From Sphingomonas hankookensis (GTDB lineage Bacteria > Pseudomonadota > Alphaproteobacteria > Sphingomonadales > Sphingomonadaceae): 64,000 nucleotides of DNA. Numbering within the stretch: position 1 is the stretch's first letter; each line of letters starts with the position of its first letter. The stretch is taken from contig NZ_CP117025.1 in NCBI RefSeq assembly GCF_028551275.1, positions 186,001 to 250,000 of the forward strand, written 5' to 3'. The notes under the pieces were generated by a model. The model was not told the DNA's origin and made no database searches. It was given only the letters and a program-made list of their open reading frames with translations. The position numbers and the translations under genes were made by a program. This document shows, piece after piece, positions 52,231 to 61,150 of this stretch.

Positions 52231-52265
52231 CAGGTAAAGGGTGCAGTCCGGGCACCCTTTACCTG
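52231..52265. terminator. Perfect 14-bp inverted repeat, likely bidirectional terminator
   Basis: CAGGTAAAGGGTGC and GCACCCTTTACCTG around a 7-base loop (AGTCCGG) lie between the convergent 52039 gene and integrase stop (52298). Symmetry makes it able to work on both strands. Confidence 0.75.
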
Positions 52266-52297
52266 TCTCGGCGTTCTCAGGGGGGCCACGGGCGGGC

Positions 52298-54025
52298 TTA
52301 GGTCTTGCCTTGCCCGCTATTACGCTGCGCCACTTTCAAGCCCGTACCTGTATGGCGACCCATCGCGGCAAACTCCTCGCTGAACGCGCGGTCCACTGGG
52401 TTGTCGGACATGCTTTCGGGTATAAGATTCCAGCTACGGATGATCGCGCCTTCGTTGTTAAAGTCGTAGCGGATGTGATTGTCTGCCGCCCAAAGGCTGA
52501 GGGTTCGTTCCTCCTGACCCGTATCCTTGTCGGTTGGCGAGCAGTATACAACGTCAACAACCCCTGACAGAGCCTCACGGACCGTCATGCGCGCTTCGCT
52601 ACGGACAGCCTCGTCATCACTGTTAATTGCGTTGGTCATCGAGATAACACGCTGAGCCTGTTCCTCAGGGCTAAGCTTGCCTCTCGCGCGTTCTAGTGCG
52701 CGGGTAAGTTCATCCACCCGTGCAGCGTTCTCCGCTACCTCTGGCCTAAGTAGGTCCAATTCAACTTTCGCTTCCGGCGCATCGTCCGTACTCATAATGT
52801 AATTGAGCAAACGGCGCTGCTGCTGGCGCTTGGTTTCAAGCTTCTTGGTCGCCTGTGCTAACTGACCGGATAGCTTGGCCGCTTCGTCGGTACGTTTGAA
52901 AAATTGGTTCTGCAAAGCCAGCGACAGGATCACGTCCAGAGCCGCTTTCTCGAAATGCTCGTATCGGTAAAATGCGCGATTGGTGCAGGTGCCGCCGCGT
53001 TTTGCATCATAGCATTGAAGGTAGCTTGCCTGCCTACCGGCGCGTTCATGGGTCAACGAACGGCTTGGCCTTCGGATCATGTTGGTGCCGCACACCTCGC
53101 ACTTCAGTAGCCCAGCGAACAAATTGGCAGGGTTCTTGTAGTTTGCGCCACCGGTCCTGCTGCGGTTCGCTCCTGCGGACCTAGCCCTCTGAACCAGTTC
53201 CTCGCTTACAACCCTTGGATAGTAGTCGTGGATAATCTGGCCAGTCAGTCGACCGATTTTGCGGCCACAGTGGTATTCTCCTTCGACCGCCGGATGACGC
53301 AGGACATTGCGGATATAGGACCATTCCCACAAGTTTGATTTGTTAGCCGTTCCCCACGGCTCCAAGCCTTCTTCGTTGAGAGTGCGGGCAATGCTCATGT
53401 AGCCCATACCGCTGGCACTCATTTCGTAGATGCGACGGATGATGTTACCGCGCTCAGGTTTCTCAACGCGATTACCATCATCGTCGACCGTCAACCACGC
53501 CGGTACGGTTCGAGTAATCAACTTGCCGGTTGCTTCTGCGTCCCTTTCCGCCTTACGCCATGCACCCGTATTTCGCTCGCTTTTCGTCTTGCTTTCTTCG
53601 GTGCTGCGCTTGGCTTCAAGAAGGTATTCCAGCAGGTCGATGATGTTTTCGCCGCTGAGGCTTGCTTCATCAAAAACCTTGTTCTTGTTCGCAACTGCGA
53701 CCTTGATACCGGCTTCAGTTACCTCTTCAACCCAGCGTCTCGCCTTCTTAATATTTTGGCGGCTAAGCCTATCGAGGTTTTCAACCACCAGGACGGTTCC
53801 CGGATCGATCTCCCCGGCGTCAACCCGTTCCTTGAATTTGCCTAGCTGCCCTGACTTCAGGTGATCGCCGGACCATGCGCTACGACCGAGGTCTTCTAAC
53901 TCCTCAACGACTTTCCATTCACGCTCTTTGACCATCGCATTGATCGCAATAGTCTGACGATCCAGAGAGCTATTTCCCTCTTGGGCCTTCGTAGAAAACC
54001 GCTTGTACGTAATTGCTGCGGTCAT
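52298..54025 (-). CDS. int: Large serine recombinase, prophage integrase
   Basis: 575 residues. The catalytic resolvase domain begins ITYKRFSTKAQEGNSSLDRQ (nucleophile Ser11) and has VENLDRLSRQNIKKARRWVE. The recombinase domain contains NIIRRIYEMSASGMGYMSIA and SYIRNVLRHPAVEGEYHCGR. A zinc ribbon (LLKCEVCGTNMIRRP, LQCYDAKRGGTC) and a coiled coil (LSGQLAQATKKLETKRQQQR) follow. This is the large serine integrase layout, which recombines simple attP and attB sites. ATG 54025 has GGAGG 9 bases before; the longer open frame runs over attR and host DNA. The start is 46 bases from the attP arm. Confidence 0.95.
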   Translation of the reverse strand: MTAAITYKRFSTKAQEGNSSLDRQTIAINAMVKEREWKVVEELEDLGRSAWSGDHLKSGQLGKFKERVDAGEIDPGTVLVVENLDRLSRQNIKKARRWVEEVTEAGIKVAVANKNKVFDEASLSGENIIDLLEYLLEAKRSTEESKTKSERNTGAWRKAERDAEATGKLITRTVPAWLTVDDDGNRVEKPERGNIIRRIYEMSASGMGYMSIARTLNEEGLEPWGTANKSNLWEWSYIRNVLRHPAVEGEYHCGRKIGRLTGQIIHDYYPRVVSEELVQRARSAGANRSRTGGANYKNPANLFAGLLKCEVCGTNMIRRPSRSLTHERAGRQASYLQCYDAKRGGTCTNRAFYRYEHFEKAALDVILSLALQNQFFKRTDEAAKLSGQLAQATKKLETKRQQQRRLLNYIMSTDDAPEAKVELDLLRPEVAENAARVDELTRALERARGKLSPEEQAQRVISMTNAINSDDEAVRSEARMTVREALSGVVDVVYCSPTDKDTGQEERTLSLWAADNHIRYDFNNEGAIIRSWNLIPESMSDNPVDRAFSEEFAAMGRHTGTGLKVAQRNSGQGKT

Positions 54026-54070
54026 GCGCGTGCCTCCGATGTGGTTCGCACGTTTGTACTCTTGTGACGT

Positions 54071-54098
54071 GGTGTGCAACCCTGCGCTACAGGCTGCT
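54071..54098. other. attR: right prophage junction
   Basis: The phage arm GGTGTGCAACCCTGC is at 54071-54085, then 7 bases, then the core GCTGCT at 54093-54098. The holin frame resumes at once. Joining this end to attL rebuilds attP with arms 21 bases apart. Confidence 0.85.
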
Positions 54099-54279
54099 CT
54101 GGGCGATCCCGATGGGGCTGATCTCGGCGGTCCAGCCCGACATGGCCGCCGGCATCGCGCGCGGCATGACCGCCTATCTGCGCGGCATCCCGGAGGAATT
54201 GTACGCCCTCTTCGGCACCGGCTATCTCGGCTACACAGCGGCCAGGGCCTGGGGGAAGGCGAAAGGCGCCGAACGCTAA
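54099..54279 (+). pseudogene. GTA-type 3TM holin, 3' part
   Basis: Continues the resident holin after the prophage: WAIPMGLISAVQPDMAAGIA, then a membrane-associated helical stretch (RGIPEELYALFGTGYLGYTA) and a basic end (ARAWGKAKGAER). The third-codon phase agrees with the 5' part when joined at GCTGCT. It has no start of its own in the lysogen. Confidence 0.85.
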
Positions 54280-54287
54280 AGATCCTC

Positions 54288-54427
54288 GCCATTCCATGGG
54301 GAGGGGGACCGTCGCCGAAGGCGATGGTGGAGGGGCAGCGCCCCACACGCAACGACTGCGTTCGCGGCGCACCGCTCCACCATCCTTCGGATGGTCCCCC
54401 TCCCCGCAGAGCGGGGAGGATTTGAAG
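54288..54427. repeat. Intergenic inverted repeat
   Basis: The arms GGGGAGGGGGACCGTCGCCG and GGATGGTCCCCCTCCCCGCA enclose GGTGGAGGGGCAGCGCCCCA and its partner side. This long imperfect hairpin lies between the broken holin gene and hslV. Another member of the chromosomal repeat set. Confidence 0.75.
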
Positions 54428-54467
54428 CCCACCTTGTCCAACCCAACCTCCTCCCCATATCGCGCCC

Positions 54468-55019
54468 ATGAGCAAAGAGACGGTGTGGCACGGCACCACG
54501 ATTGTATCCGTGCGTCGCGGCGGTCGCGTGGTGATCGCGGGGGATGGGCAGGTTTCGGCCGGACAGACGGTCATGAAACCCAATGCGCGGAAAGTCCGCC
54601 CGCTGGGCGACGGCAAGGTGATCGCCGGGTTCGCCGGCGCCACCGCCGACGCCTTCACCCTGTTCGAACGGCTGGAAGCGAAGCTGGAGCGCCATCAGGG
54701 CCAACTGCTGCGCGCCGCCGTCGAACTGGCCAAGGACTGGCGCACCGACAAGTTCCTGCGCAACCTGGAGGCGATGCTGATCGTCGCCGACAAGGACGTG
54801 ACGCTGGTCGTCACCGGCAATGGCGACGTGCTGGAACCCGAAGCCGGCATCGCCGCGATCGGATCGGGCGGCAATTTCGCCCTCGCCGCCGCCCGCGCGC
54901 TGTCGGACTATGAAGGCGACGCCGAAAAGGTCGCGCGCAAGGCATTGGCCATCGCCGCCGAACTCTGCGTCTACACCAACGATCGCGTCACCCTCGAAGC
55001 GCTCGACAGCGCGAACTGA
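54468..55019 (+). CDS. hslV: ATP-dependent protease subunit HslV
   Basis: 183 residues. The threonine-protease start [11 protein letters not shown] has the catalytic Thr at residue 10 after a short propeptide, as is usual in alphaproteobacteria. [32 protein letters not shown] and [20 protein letters not shown], and the ending [11 protein letters not shown], are family marks. HslV forms a double hexamer that degrades proteins fed by HslU. hslU follows after 10 bases. Confidence 0.97.
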   Translation: MSKETVWHGTTIVSVRRGGRVVIAGDGQVSAGQTVMKPNARKVRPLGDGKVIAGFAGATADAFTLFERLEAKLERHQGQLLRAAVELAKDWRTDKFLRNLEAMLIVADKDVTLVVTGNGDVLEPEAGIAAIGSGGNFALAAARALSDYEGDAEKVARKALAIAAELCVYTNDRVTLEALDSAN

Positions 55020-55029
55020 CGGACATTCC

Positions 55030-56325
55030 ATGCAAGACAATCTGACTCCGAAGGCGATCGTCGCTGCCCTCGACGCGCATATCATCGGCCAGCAGGACGC
55101 CAAGCGCGCCGTCGCGGTGGCGCTGCGTAACCGCTGGCGTCGGCAGCAGCTCTCGCCCGACCTGCGCGACGAGGTATCGCCCAAGAACATCCTGATGATC
55201 GGCCCCACCGGCTGCGGCAAGACCGAGATCAGCCGGCGTCTGGCCAAGCTCGCCGACGCGCCGTTCGTGAAGGTCGAGGCGACCAAGTTCACCGAGGTCG
55301 GCTATGTCGGCCGCGACGTCGAACAGATCGCCCGCGACCTCGTCGAGGAAGCGATCCGGCTGGAACGCGAACGCCGCCGCGTCGCGGTCAAGGACAAGGC
55401 GGAGGAAGCGGCGATGGCCCGCCTGCTCGACGCGCTGACCGGCAAGGGCGCCAGCGAAGCGACCCGCGAGGCGTTCCGTCAGCGCTTCAACGACGGCCAT
55501 CTCGACGACAAGGAAGTCGAGATCGAGCTCGACGCGGCCCCGCAGATGCCGTTCGAAATCCCCGGTGCCGCGCCGCAGATGATCAACCTGTCGGAAATGA
55601 TGGGCAAGGCGTTCGGCGGAGGCCAGCAGAAGCGCCGCAAGCTGACCGTCCGCGCCGCCTGGGACAAGCTGGTCGAGGAAGAGGCCGACAAGCGCCTCGA
55701 CCAGGACGAGGTCAGCCGCGCTGCGCTGGCCGATGCCGAGGCGAACGGCATCGTCTTCCTCGACGAGATCGACAAGATCGCGGTCAGCGACGTGCGCGGC
55801 GGTTCGGTCAGCCGCGAAGGCGTGCAGCGCGACCTGTTGCCGCTGATCGAGGGGACGACCGTCGCCACCAAATACGGCCCGATGAAGACCGACCATGTCC
55901 TCTTCATCGCGTCGGGCGCGTTCCATGTGGCGAAGCCCAGCGACCTGCTGCCCGAACTACAGGGTCGCCTGCCGATCCGGGTCGAGCTGAAGGGCCTGAC
56001 CGAGGCCGATTTCATCGCGATCCTGTCGGATACCAAGGCATCGCTGCCCGCACAGTATCGCGCGCTGCTCGGCACCGAATCCGTCGAGGTGACCTTCACC
56101 GACGACGGCATCGCCGCCATCGCCCGCATCGCGGCGGAGGTGAATGCGGAGGTCGAGAATATCGGCGCCCGCCGTCTGCAGACGGTGATGGAGAAGCTGC
56201 TGGAAGAGGTCAGCTTCGACGCCGAGGATCGCGCGGGCCAAGCGGTGACGATCGACGCGCCCTATGTAGAAAAGCAGCTGGCCAGCATCGCACGGAACAC
56301 CGACCTCAGCCGCTACGTGCTGTGA
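55030..56325 (+). CDS. hslU: ATP-dependent protease ATPase subunit HslU
   Basis: 431 residues. It has [20 protein letters not shown], Walker [11 protein letters not shown], the pore loop region [20 protein letters not shown], a middle I domain ([20 protein letters not shown]), Walker [14 protein letters not shown], and the C-terminal ending DLSRYVL that docks into HslV. HslU unfolds substrates. Forms an operon with hslV. Confidence 0.97.
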   Translation: MQDNLTPKAIVAALDAHIIGQQDAKRAVAVALRNRWRRQQLSPDLRDEVSPKNILMIGPTGCGKTEISRRLAKLADAPFVKVEATKFTEVGYVGRDVEQIARDLVEEAIRLERERRRVAVKDKAEEAAMARLLDALTGKGASEATREAFRQRFNDGHLDDKEVEIELDAAPQMPFEIPGAAPQMINLSEMMGKAFGGGQQKRRKLTVRAAWDKLVEEEADKRLDQDEVSRAALADAEANGIVFLDEIDKIAVSDVRGGSVSREGVQRDLLPLIEGTTVATKYGPMKTDHVLFIASGAFHVAKPSDLLPELQGRLPIRVELKGLTEADFIAILSDTKASLPAQYRALLGTESVEVTFTDDGIAAIARIAAEVNAEVENIGARRLQTVMEKLLEEVSFDAEDRAGQAVTIDAPYVEKQLASIARNTDLSRYVL

Positions 56326-56339
56326 TCCCGTACCGCCGT

Positions 56340-56580
56340 TCGTGCTGAGTAGGGATTGAGCAAAGTCGAAAGCCCGTATCGAAGCACCCTGGAGGTCCTT
56401 CGATACGCCGCTTCGACAGGCTCAGCGGCTACTCAGGACGAACGGGCGGGAGAGAGTTCCATCCCCCCAAACCCGTTCGGTTCGAGCAGCTTCGAGCTTG
56501 TCGAGAAGCGTCAGTCGAGAACGCGGAGTTTGAGGCACCCCGTTCTCGACAAGCTCGAACCAAACGGGAGAGCGGGGAGG
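56340..56580. repeat. Intergenic repeats after hslU
   Basis: Two families. At 56365-56440, GGTCCTTCGATACGCCGCTT with an inverted partner, as at 13826. At 56478-56575, CGAGCAGCTTCGAGCTTGTC and its inverted partner, related to the 4616, 13650 and 13980 units. No gene is present. Confidence 0.75.
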
Positions 56581-56593
56581 TGGCAGTGAAGGC

Positions 56594-56989
56594 TCACCCC
56601 ACCTTGTCATACGGCACGAACTCCCCGAACGTGCAATCCGCCGACGCGATCGGCGCACCGCGATCGACCAGCCGGAACCGGTCGTTGCGGCACACCTGCG
56701 CCCCGTACAGGATCGACACGACGATCTGATCGTCGCGCAGGAACGGGCAGCGGTCGCGTACCTGGGTCCGCCACAGCCGCTTGCCGGTCTGGCGATAGAT
56801 CAGCGAATCGCCCACCACCTGCGGCCCGTCAATGAAGCCGGTCGGGATGCAGTTCTCGGGCTTGCCCGCCACCCGCCCCGCCAGCATCTTCGCAAGCTCC
56901 CGGTCGCCCCGGGCCTGCGTCTCCGCCAGTTGCTGCGGAGTCGCGCAGGCGCCCAGTAACAGCGCCGCCGTCCATGCCATTCGCTTCAT
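56594..56989 (-). CDS. Putative lipoprotein
   Basis: 131 residues. A lipobox in AWTAALLLGACATPQQ gives a lipidated Cys15. The mature part has KPENCIPTGFIDGPQVVGDS, QVRDRCPFLRDDQIVVSILY and ADCTFGEFVPYDKVG, with four more Cys likely to pair. The ATG at 56989 gives a proper signal; the longer frame upstream overlaps gloB. Sphingomonad-type lipoprotein of unknown role. Confidence 0.75.
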   Translation of the reverse strand: MKRMAWTAALLLGACATPQQLAETQARGDRELAKMLAGRVAGKPENCIPTGFIDGPQVVGDSLIYRQTGKRLWRTQVRDRCPFLRDDQIVVSILYGAQVCRNDRFRLVDRGAPIASADCTFGEFVPYDKVG

Positions 56990-57008
56990 CGCGCCTCTCC
57001 TTACCCGA

Positions 57009-57728
57009 TCAGAACGCATCCTTCGCCGCGCGGTGCCGTGCCAGTTCCTCCGCCGACCGGCTGCGCAGGAACGGATTGGTCGCCAGCTCCGCGCCGATCG
57101 TCGTCGGCACGGTCGGCTCGCCCTTGGCCCTGAGCGCTTCGACCGCCGCCATCCGCTCGACGATGGCGGCATTGTCCGGCTCGGCCGACAGCGCATAGCG
57201 GCCGTTGGATAGGGTATATTCGTGCCCGCAATAGACCCGCGTATCGGCCGGCAACTCGGCATAGCGCCGCATATTGCCGAACATCTCCGCCGCCGTCCCT
57301 TCGAACAACCGGCCGCAGCCCATGGCGAACAGGGTGTCGCCGCTGAACAGCACGGCGTCGTCGGCAAAGTGGAACGCGACATGGCCCGCGGTATGCCCCG
57401 GCACCGCCCAGACGGTGGCGGCATGCTCCCCGACCGACAGCATCGCGCCCTCGCCCACGCCATTGTCCATGTCGGCGATCTTCGCCCGCTCCGCCTCCGG
57501 CCCGGTCACCGTGGCCCCCGTCGCCGCCTTGATCGCCGCATTGCCGCCGACATGATCGGGATGCCAGTGGGTGTTCCAGATGGCGGTGATCGTCCAGCCC
57601 CGCGCTGCGGCGGCATCCAGCACCGGCTGCGCCGCGCCCGGATCGATCGCCACCGTCTCGCCGCTCGCCGCGTCGTGCAGCAGCCACGCATAATTGTCGG
57701 ACAGCACCGGAATCTGGACGATCTCCAT
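57009..57728 (-). CDS. gloB: Hydroxyacylglutathione hydrolase (glyoxalase II)
   Basis: 239 residues. The metallo-beta-lactamase fold metal motif is NTHWHPDHVGG, with AVPGHTAGH, LFSGDTLFAMGCGRLFEG and VYCGHEYTLSN. The C-terminus NPFLRSRSAEELARHRAAKD is the glyoxalase II-specific glutathione-binding region. It hydrolyses S-lactoylglutathione to lactate and glutathione, after GloA. It starts inside the gloA stop (TGATG). Confidence 0.95.
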   Translation of the reverse strand: MEIVQIPVLSDNYAWLLHDAASGETVAIDPGAAQPVLDAAAARGWTITAIWNTHWHPDHVGGNAAIKAATGATVTGPEAERAKIADMDNGVGEGAMLSVGEHAATVWAVPGHTAGHVAFHFADDAVLFSGDTLFAMGCGRLFEGTAAEMFGNMRRYAELPADTRVYCGHEYTLSNGRYALSAEPDNAAIVERMAAVEALRAKGEPTVPTTIGAELATNPFLRSRSAEELARHRAAKDAF

Positions 57729-58147
57729 CACCACGTCCCGGTGTTCGGCATCGATGCCCAGGGTTCGGCGGCGGGAAGCGACCCGTCCTGCAACAGCTCG
57801 ATCGAAATGCCGTCGGGCGTCTTTACGAACGCCATGTGTCCGTCGCGCGGCGGACGGTTGATCGTGACGCCGGCGTCCATCAGCGTCTGGCAGGTCGCGT
57901 AGATATCGTCGACCCGGAAGGCGAGATGCCCGAAATTGCGCCCGCCGGCATAGGGTTCGGGGTCCCAATTATGGGTCAGCTCGACCTCGGCCACGCCCTC
58001 CTGCCCCGGCGCGGCGAGGAAGATCAGCGTGAATCGGCCCTTTTCGTTGTCCATGCGGCGAACCTCTTTCAGGCCCAGCATGTCGAAAAAGGCGATGGTC
58101 GCATCCGGGTCGGTCACCCGGATCATGGTGTGGAGATAGCGGGTCAT
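57728..58147 (-). CDS. gloA: Lactoylglutathione lyase (glyoxalase I)
   Basis: 139 residues, one VOC fold pair. YLHTMIRVTDPDATIAFFDM gives the first metal His. EVELTHNWDPEPYAGGRNFG HLAF gives Glu and the second His, and DGISIELLQDG the last Glu. It converts the methylglyoxal-glutathione adduct to S-lactoylglutathione. ATG 58147 was chosen since family proteins begin at this point; the frame opens to 58177. First gene of the gloA-gloB operon. Confidence 0.93.
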   Translation of the reverse strand: MTRYLHTMIRVTDPDATIAFFDMLGLKEVRRMDNEKGRFTLIFLAAPGQEGVAEVELTHNWDPEPYAGGRNFGHLAFRVDDIYATCQTLMDAGVTINRPPRDGHMAFVKTPDGISIELLQDGSLPAAEPWASMPNTGTW

Positions 58148-58209
58148 GTACGGCTCCCATGTGCGTTGACCCGGCATATCGGGTCAGCACCGGGACACCG
58201 CAACCGCCA

Positions 58210-58962
58210 TCAGGCAGGCGGCAGCGTGTCGAGCGCGGCGTCCGCCGCCTTGGCCTGCGCACTGTCCGGGGCTAGCCGCTGCACCGCCTCGAACGCCGCC
58301 CGGGCGCCCTTGGTATCGCCCGACAGGCCGGCGATATTGCCCGCCTCCAGCTGGACCGACGGATCGTCCGCCGACCGCCGCAGCGCCTCGGCAATGTCCG
58401 CCTTCGCCCGCGTCAGGTCGCCCATCCGCCGCGCCAGCGTCGCCGACAACAGCCAGGCGAGCGGATCGGCCGGCGCATCCTTCAGCGCCCGGTCGAGATC
58501 GCCGCGCGCACCGGGCAGGTCGCCCCCCGCCACACGCACCCGCGCCCGATCAAGCTGTGCCTCACCCCGTGCAAGGCCGGTCAGCGCCCCGCTGGCCAAC
58601 GCAGCATCCAGCGCGGTTCCGGCTCCGGCGGTATCGCCATCGGCCAGCCGGGCATTGCCCGCCTGCGCCCAATAGTTCGCGGCGCGGGCGTCCTTCGCCA
58701 CCTCCGCCTCGCGCGCCGCCTGCTCGAACGCTTCCGCCGCCGCGGTCCATTTCTGCCGCGTGGCATAGCTCATCCCAAGGCACTGGCGCGCCAGGAACCC
58801 ACCCCCGACCAGCCGCCATTGCCCGGCGATCTTCTCCGCCTGCTCGGGCGCGGTCGTCGCGGCATCGACGCACTGATCATAGCGCGCTTCGGGCGTGGCA
58901 CCCACAGGCAATTGCGGCCCGGCGGCGGCCTGGAGCGCGAGGAACAGCAGCGGGGAGAACAT
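58210..58962 (-). CDS. TPR-repeat protein, exported
   Basis: 250 residues. A short signal (FSPLLFLALQAAA) precedes helical repeats with the TPR A/B helix pattern, e.g. WTAAAEAFEQAAREAEVAKD, ARGDLDRALKDAPADPLAWL and LTRAKADIAEALRRSADDPS. Probably a periplasmic scaffold. The start shares a base with the stop of the downstream-named hydrolase gene at 58962, so both are one transcript. Confidence 0.8.
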   Translation of the reverse strand: MFSPLLFLALQAAAGPQLPVGATPEARYDQCVDAATTAPEQAEKIAGQWRLVGGGFLARQCLGMSYATRQKWTAAAEAFEQAAREAEVAKDARAANYWAQAGNARLADGDTAGAGTALDAALASGALTGLARGEAQLDRARVRVAGGDLPGARGDLDRALKDAPADPLAWLLSATLARRMGDLTRAKADIAEALRRSADDPSVQLEAGNIAGLSGDTKGARAAFEAVQRLAPDSAQAKAADAALDTLPPA

Positions 58963-59672
58963 CAGGCCAGTACATCCTCGATGGCGCGCAGGATCAGCGC
59001 GATATCGCCATCACGCGACAGGCGATGGTCGCCATCCTTGACGAGAACAGTCTGCACATCGGCTGAACGGAGGCGCGAGGCGAGGTGGACGGTGCGCTCC
59101 CACGGCACATCGGCATCGCGCTGCCCCTGCACCAGCCGCACCGGCGCATCGATCGGCAGCTCGCTGTGCATCACCCGGTTGGCCTCGCCCGACGACCAGA
59201 AGGCGCGGGTGAACACGGTCGGCGTATCGGCATAGGGCGACGGCCGCTCGATCCGTCCTTCCGTCAGCAGCGCCATCTTCTCCGCCTGCGAAAAGCCCCA
59301 GTCGGTGAAGTCGGGGGCCGGCGCGATCCCCACCAGCCCGGCGATCCGCTCCGGCCGGGCACGGGCGGCGAGCAGCGCGATCCAGCCGCCCATCGACGAT
59401 CCGACCGGCACTACCGGGCCTTCGATGGCGTGATCGATCATCGCCAGCGCATCGTCGACCCAGCCGGCCAGCGTCTGCGCCTCGAACGCACCGGGGCTTT
59501 CGCCGCACCCGGCATAATCGAACCGCAGGAACGCCCGCCCCCTCTCTCGCGCCCATGCCTCGATCGCCAGCGCCTTGGTCCCGCTCATGTCGGACGCATA
59601 GCCCGGCAGGAACAGGATGGTCGGGCCGGTGCCGGGCGTGTGGCGATAGGCGAGCGGGCGGGAGTCGGTCAT
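58962..59672 (-). CDS. Alpha/beta hydrolase
   Basis: 236 residues. Oxyanion region TILFLPGYASDMSGTKA, FDYAGCGESPG, nucleophile elbow VGSSMGGWIAL (Ser), Asp in QGQRDADVPWE, and His in VKDGDHRLSRDGD. It resembles the ABHD10/short-chain serine esterase group. ATG 59672 gives the normal start. Substrate not known. Co-transcribed with the TPR gene. Confidence 0.85.
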   Translation of the reverse strand: MTDSRPLAYRHTPGTGPTILFLPGYASDMSGTKALAIEAWARERGRAFLRFDYAGCGESPGAFEAQTLAGWVDDALAMIDHAIEGPVVPVGSSMGGWIALLAARARPERIAGLVGIAPAPDFTDWGFSQAEKMALLTEGRIERPSPYADTPTVFTRAFWSSGEANRVMHSELPIDAPVRLVQGQRDADVPWERTVHLASRLRSADVQTVLVKDGDHRLSRDGDIALILRAIEDVLA

Positions 59673-59712
59673 GGGGCCTACATGCCACGCCCCTCCCGCG
59701 AGCGACAAGGCG

Positions 59713-60684
59713 TCAGCGCAGCGCGCGCAGATGCGTCCGTACCAGCCGGCCCGATTCGGTCAGCTCGGCCTCGCTCCATCCCGACAGGCCCTGCGTCGCC
59801 GGTTTGAGGATTGCGGACGCCTCGTCCTTGTTCGCGACCGACCAGTTCAGATAGCTGATGCCGTGCTTCGCGCACCACTCCCACCAGGTCCGCGTCTCGG
59901 TCGCGTCGATCGGTGCGTCGCCATTGGCGGCGGTCGTGCCATATTCGGTGACGAACAGCGCGATGCCGCGCTGCATCGCCGTCTCCGCCTTGGACCGCAA
60001 CTCGCCCTTATGCGTCGCGGCGTAGAAGTGCAGTGTATAGGCGACATTGGCGAAGGGCAGCGGATCGGCGGCGGCTTCGTCCACGTCCTGCGACCAGCTG
60101 CGCGTGCCCGCCACCACGAACGCCCCCGGATCGATCGCCCGGATCGCGCCGATCACTTTGGCGTGATAGGGCTTCAGCACGGTCGCCCAGCCATGTTCGG
60201 GCAGCGGCTCGTTATAGGTTTCGTAGATCAGGTTCGGCACGCCGCGATATTTGGTCGCGATATGGCTGAAGAAGCGCACCGCATCGTCGGGCCGCGGCTG
60301 ATGCGCGTGCCAGTCGACCACGACATAGATACCGTGCGCGATCGCCGCGTCGATCACCGCCTCGGCCCGCTTCGTCTCCGCCTCGGGCTGCGTATCATAG
60401 CCGCCCTGCTGCCCGCCGATCGCGGCGCGCACCGCCGTTACGCGCCAATCGCGCACCAGCCACGCGATCGTCGCCGGATCATAATAGCGCGGCTGCCACT
60501 GGCTCCAGAACAGCGACATGCCATGGACCGCATAGGGCTTGCCCTGCGCATCGACCACGCGATTGCCCTTCACCGCCAGCCGGCCATGCGCCGCCACCGG
60601 CGATCCGGCAGGCGCCGCCGCCGGCAGGCCCCAGGCCACCGGTGCCAGCAACAACGCGATCAGCAGCAACCACCAGCGACGCAT
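59713..60684 (-). CDS. Secreted GH5-family glycosidase (cellulase-like)
   Basis: 323 residues. A signal peptide (WWLLLIALLLAPVAWGLPAA) is followed by the GH5 barrel: QGKPYAVHGMSLFWSQW, VTAVRAAIG, YVVVDWHAHQP, the acid/base motif NLIYETYNEPLPEHG, and the nucleophile Glu in IALFVTEYGTT. The end, YLNWSVANKDEASAILKP, is typical. It cuts beta-1,4-glucans or mannans. ATG 60684 has GGGGAGAGG upstream, favoured over 60699. Together with GH51 and GH16 it supports plant glycan use. Confidence 0.9.
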   Translation of the reverse strand: MRRWWLLLIALLLAPVAWGLPAAAPAGSPVAAHGRLAVKGNRVVDAQGKPYAVHGMSLFWSQWQPRYYDPATIAWLVRDWRVTAVRAAIGGQQGGYDTQPEAETKRAEAVIDAAIAHGIYVVVDWHAHQPRPDDAVRFFSHIATKYRGVPNLIYETYNEPLPEHGWATVLKPYHAKVIGAIRAIDPGAFVVAGTRSWSQDVDEAAADPLPFANVAYTLHFYAATHKGELRSKAETAMQRGIALFVTEYGTTAANGDAPIDATETRTWWEWCAKHGISYLNWSVANKDEASAILKPATQGLSGWSEAELTESGRLVRTHLRALR

Positions 60685-60755
60685 CCGACCTCTCCCCATC
60701 GATTCTTCGGGGAAAGTGTCGCCCGCCGTCAACGCTGTCAACAATCGAGCAGGGT

Positions 60756-60893
60756 TCAGTCGGCCGCCGGTTGCCCCGTGGCGGCCTGCGCCGGTTGCTC
60801 GAGCGCAACCTCCGCCCGCGCCTGTTCCTTGCGCCGGCGCAGATTCTGCCGCAGCGCCTGTGCCAGCCGTGCCTTGCGTTCCGCTTCGCTCAT
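60756..60893 (-). CDS. Small conserved 45-residue protein
   Basis: The frame from ATG 60893 to TGA 60756 encodes SEAERKARLAQALRQNLRRR KEQARAEVA followed by an Ala/Gln/Pro tail. I have seen this highly basic, helical start in short sphingomonad proteins of unknown function. It lies between the GH5 gene and the tRNA, with no other reading frame competing on the same strand. Confidence 0.6.
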   Translation of the reverse strand: MSEAERKARLAQALRQNLRRRKEQARAEVALEQPAQAATGQPAAD

Positions 60894-61005
60894 CGCGACT
60901 TTCTACGCAATTCGCCCGCAATATGGCAACGGCCGCTTGACATCACCGCGAATGCCTGCACATAGGCCCCTCCCGCCGCCGAGGGGTTTCCCCCCGGCTC
61001 GGAGT

Positions 61006-61080
<75 letters not shown>

Positions 61081-61150
61081 GTTTCTAGCAGAAATCGATA
61101 CCCGATCCCCCTGGGGGACCGCCACGCCGTTTGGAGCGTGGCGCCTGCGC

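Larger units (their letters stand above)
15092..54098. mobile_element. Degraded prophage, about 39 kb, serine-integrase type, inserted in a holin gene
   Basis: The limits come from the split holin gene and the shared GCTGCT core. Base composition is visibly less GC-rich than the flanks. The order from left is: small genes, HNH protein, endolysin, endonuclease I, helicase-primase, cargo, leftward tail/lysis module, IS-filled gap, small terminase, accessory genes, integrase. Roughly 10.9 kb of it is insertion sequences (IS21, two IS3 with nested IS110, IS66). No large terminase, portal, capsid, protease, tape-measure or major tail gene is present. J-like, spike-base and fibre genes point to a siphovirus-like tailed ancestor. 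It is probably excisable but not able to form virions without help. Confidence 0.92.

Noticed and set aside
54026..54658. Integrase N-terminal extension upstream of ATG 54025
   Set aside because: It would cross attR into host repeats; the Shine-Dalgarno and catalytic domain start both support 54025.
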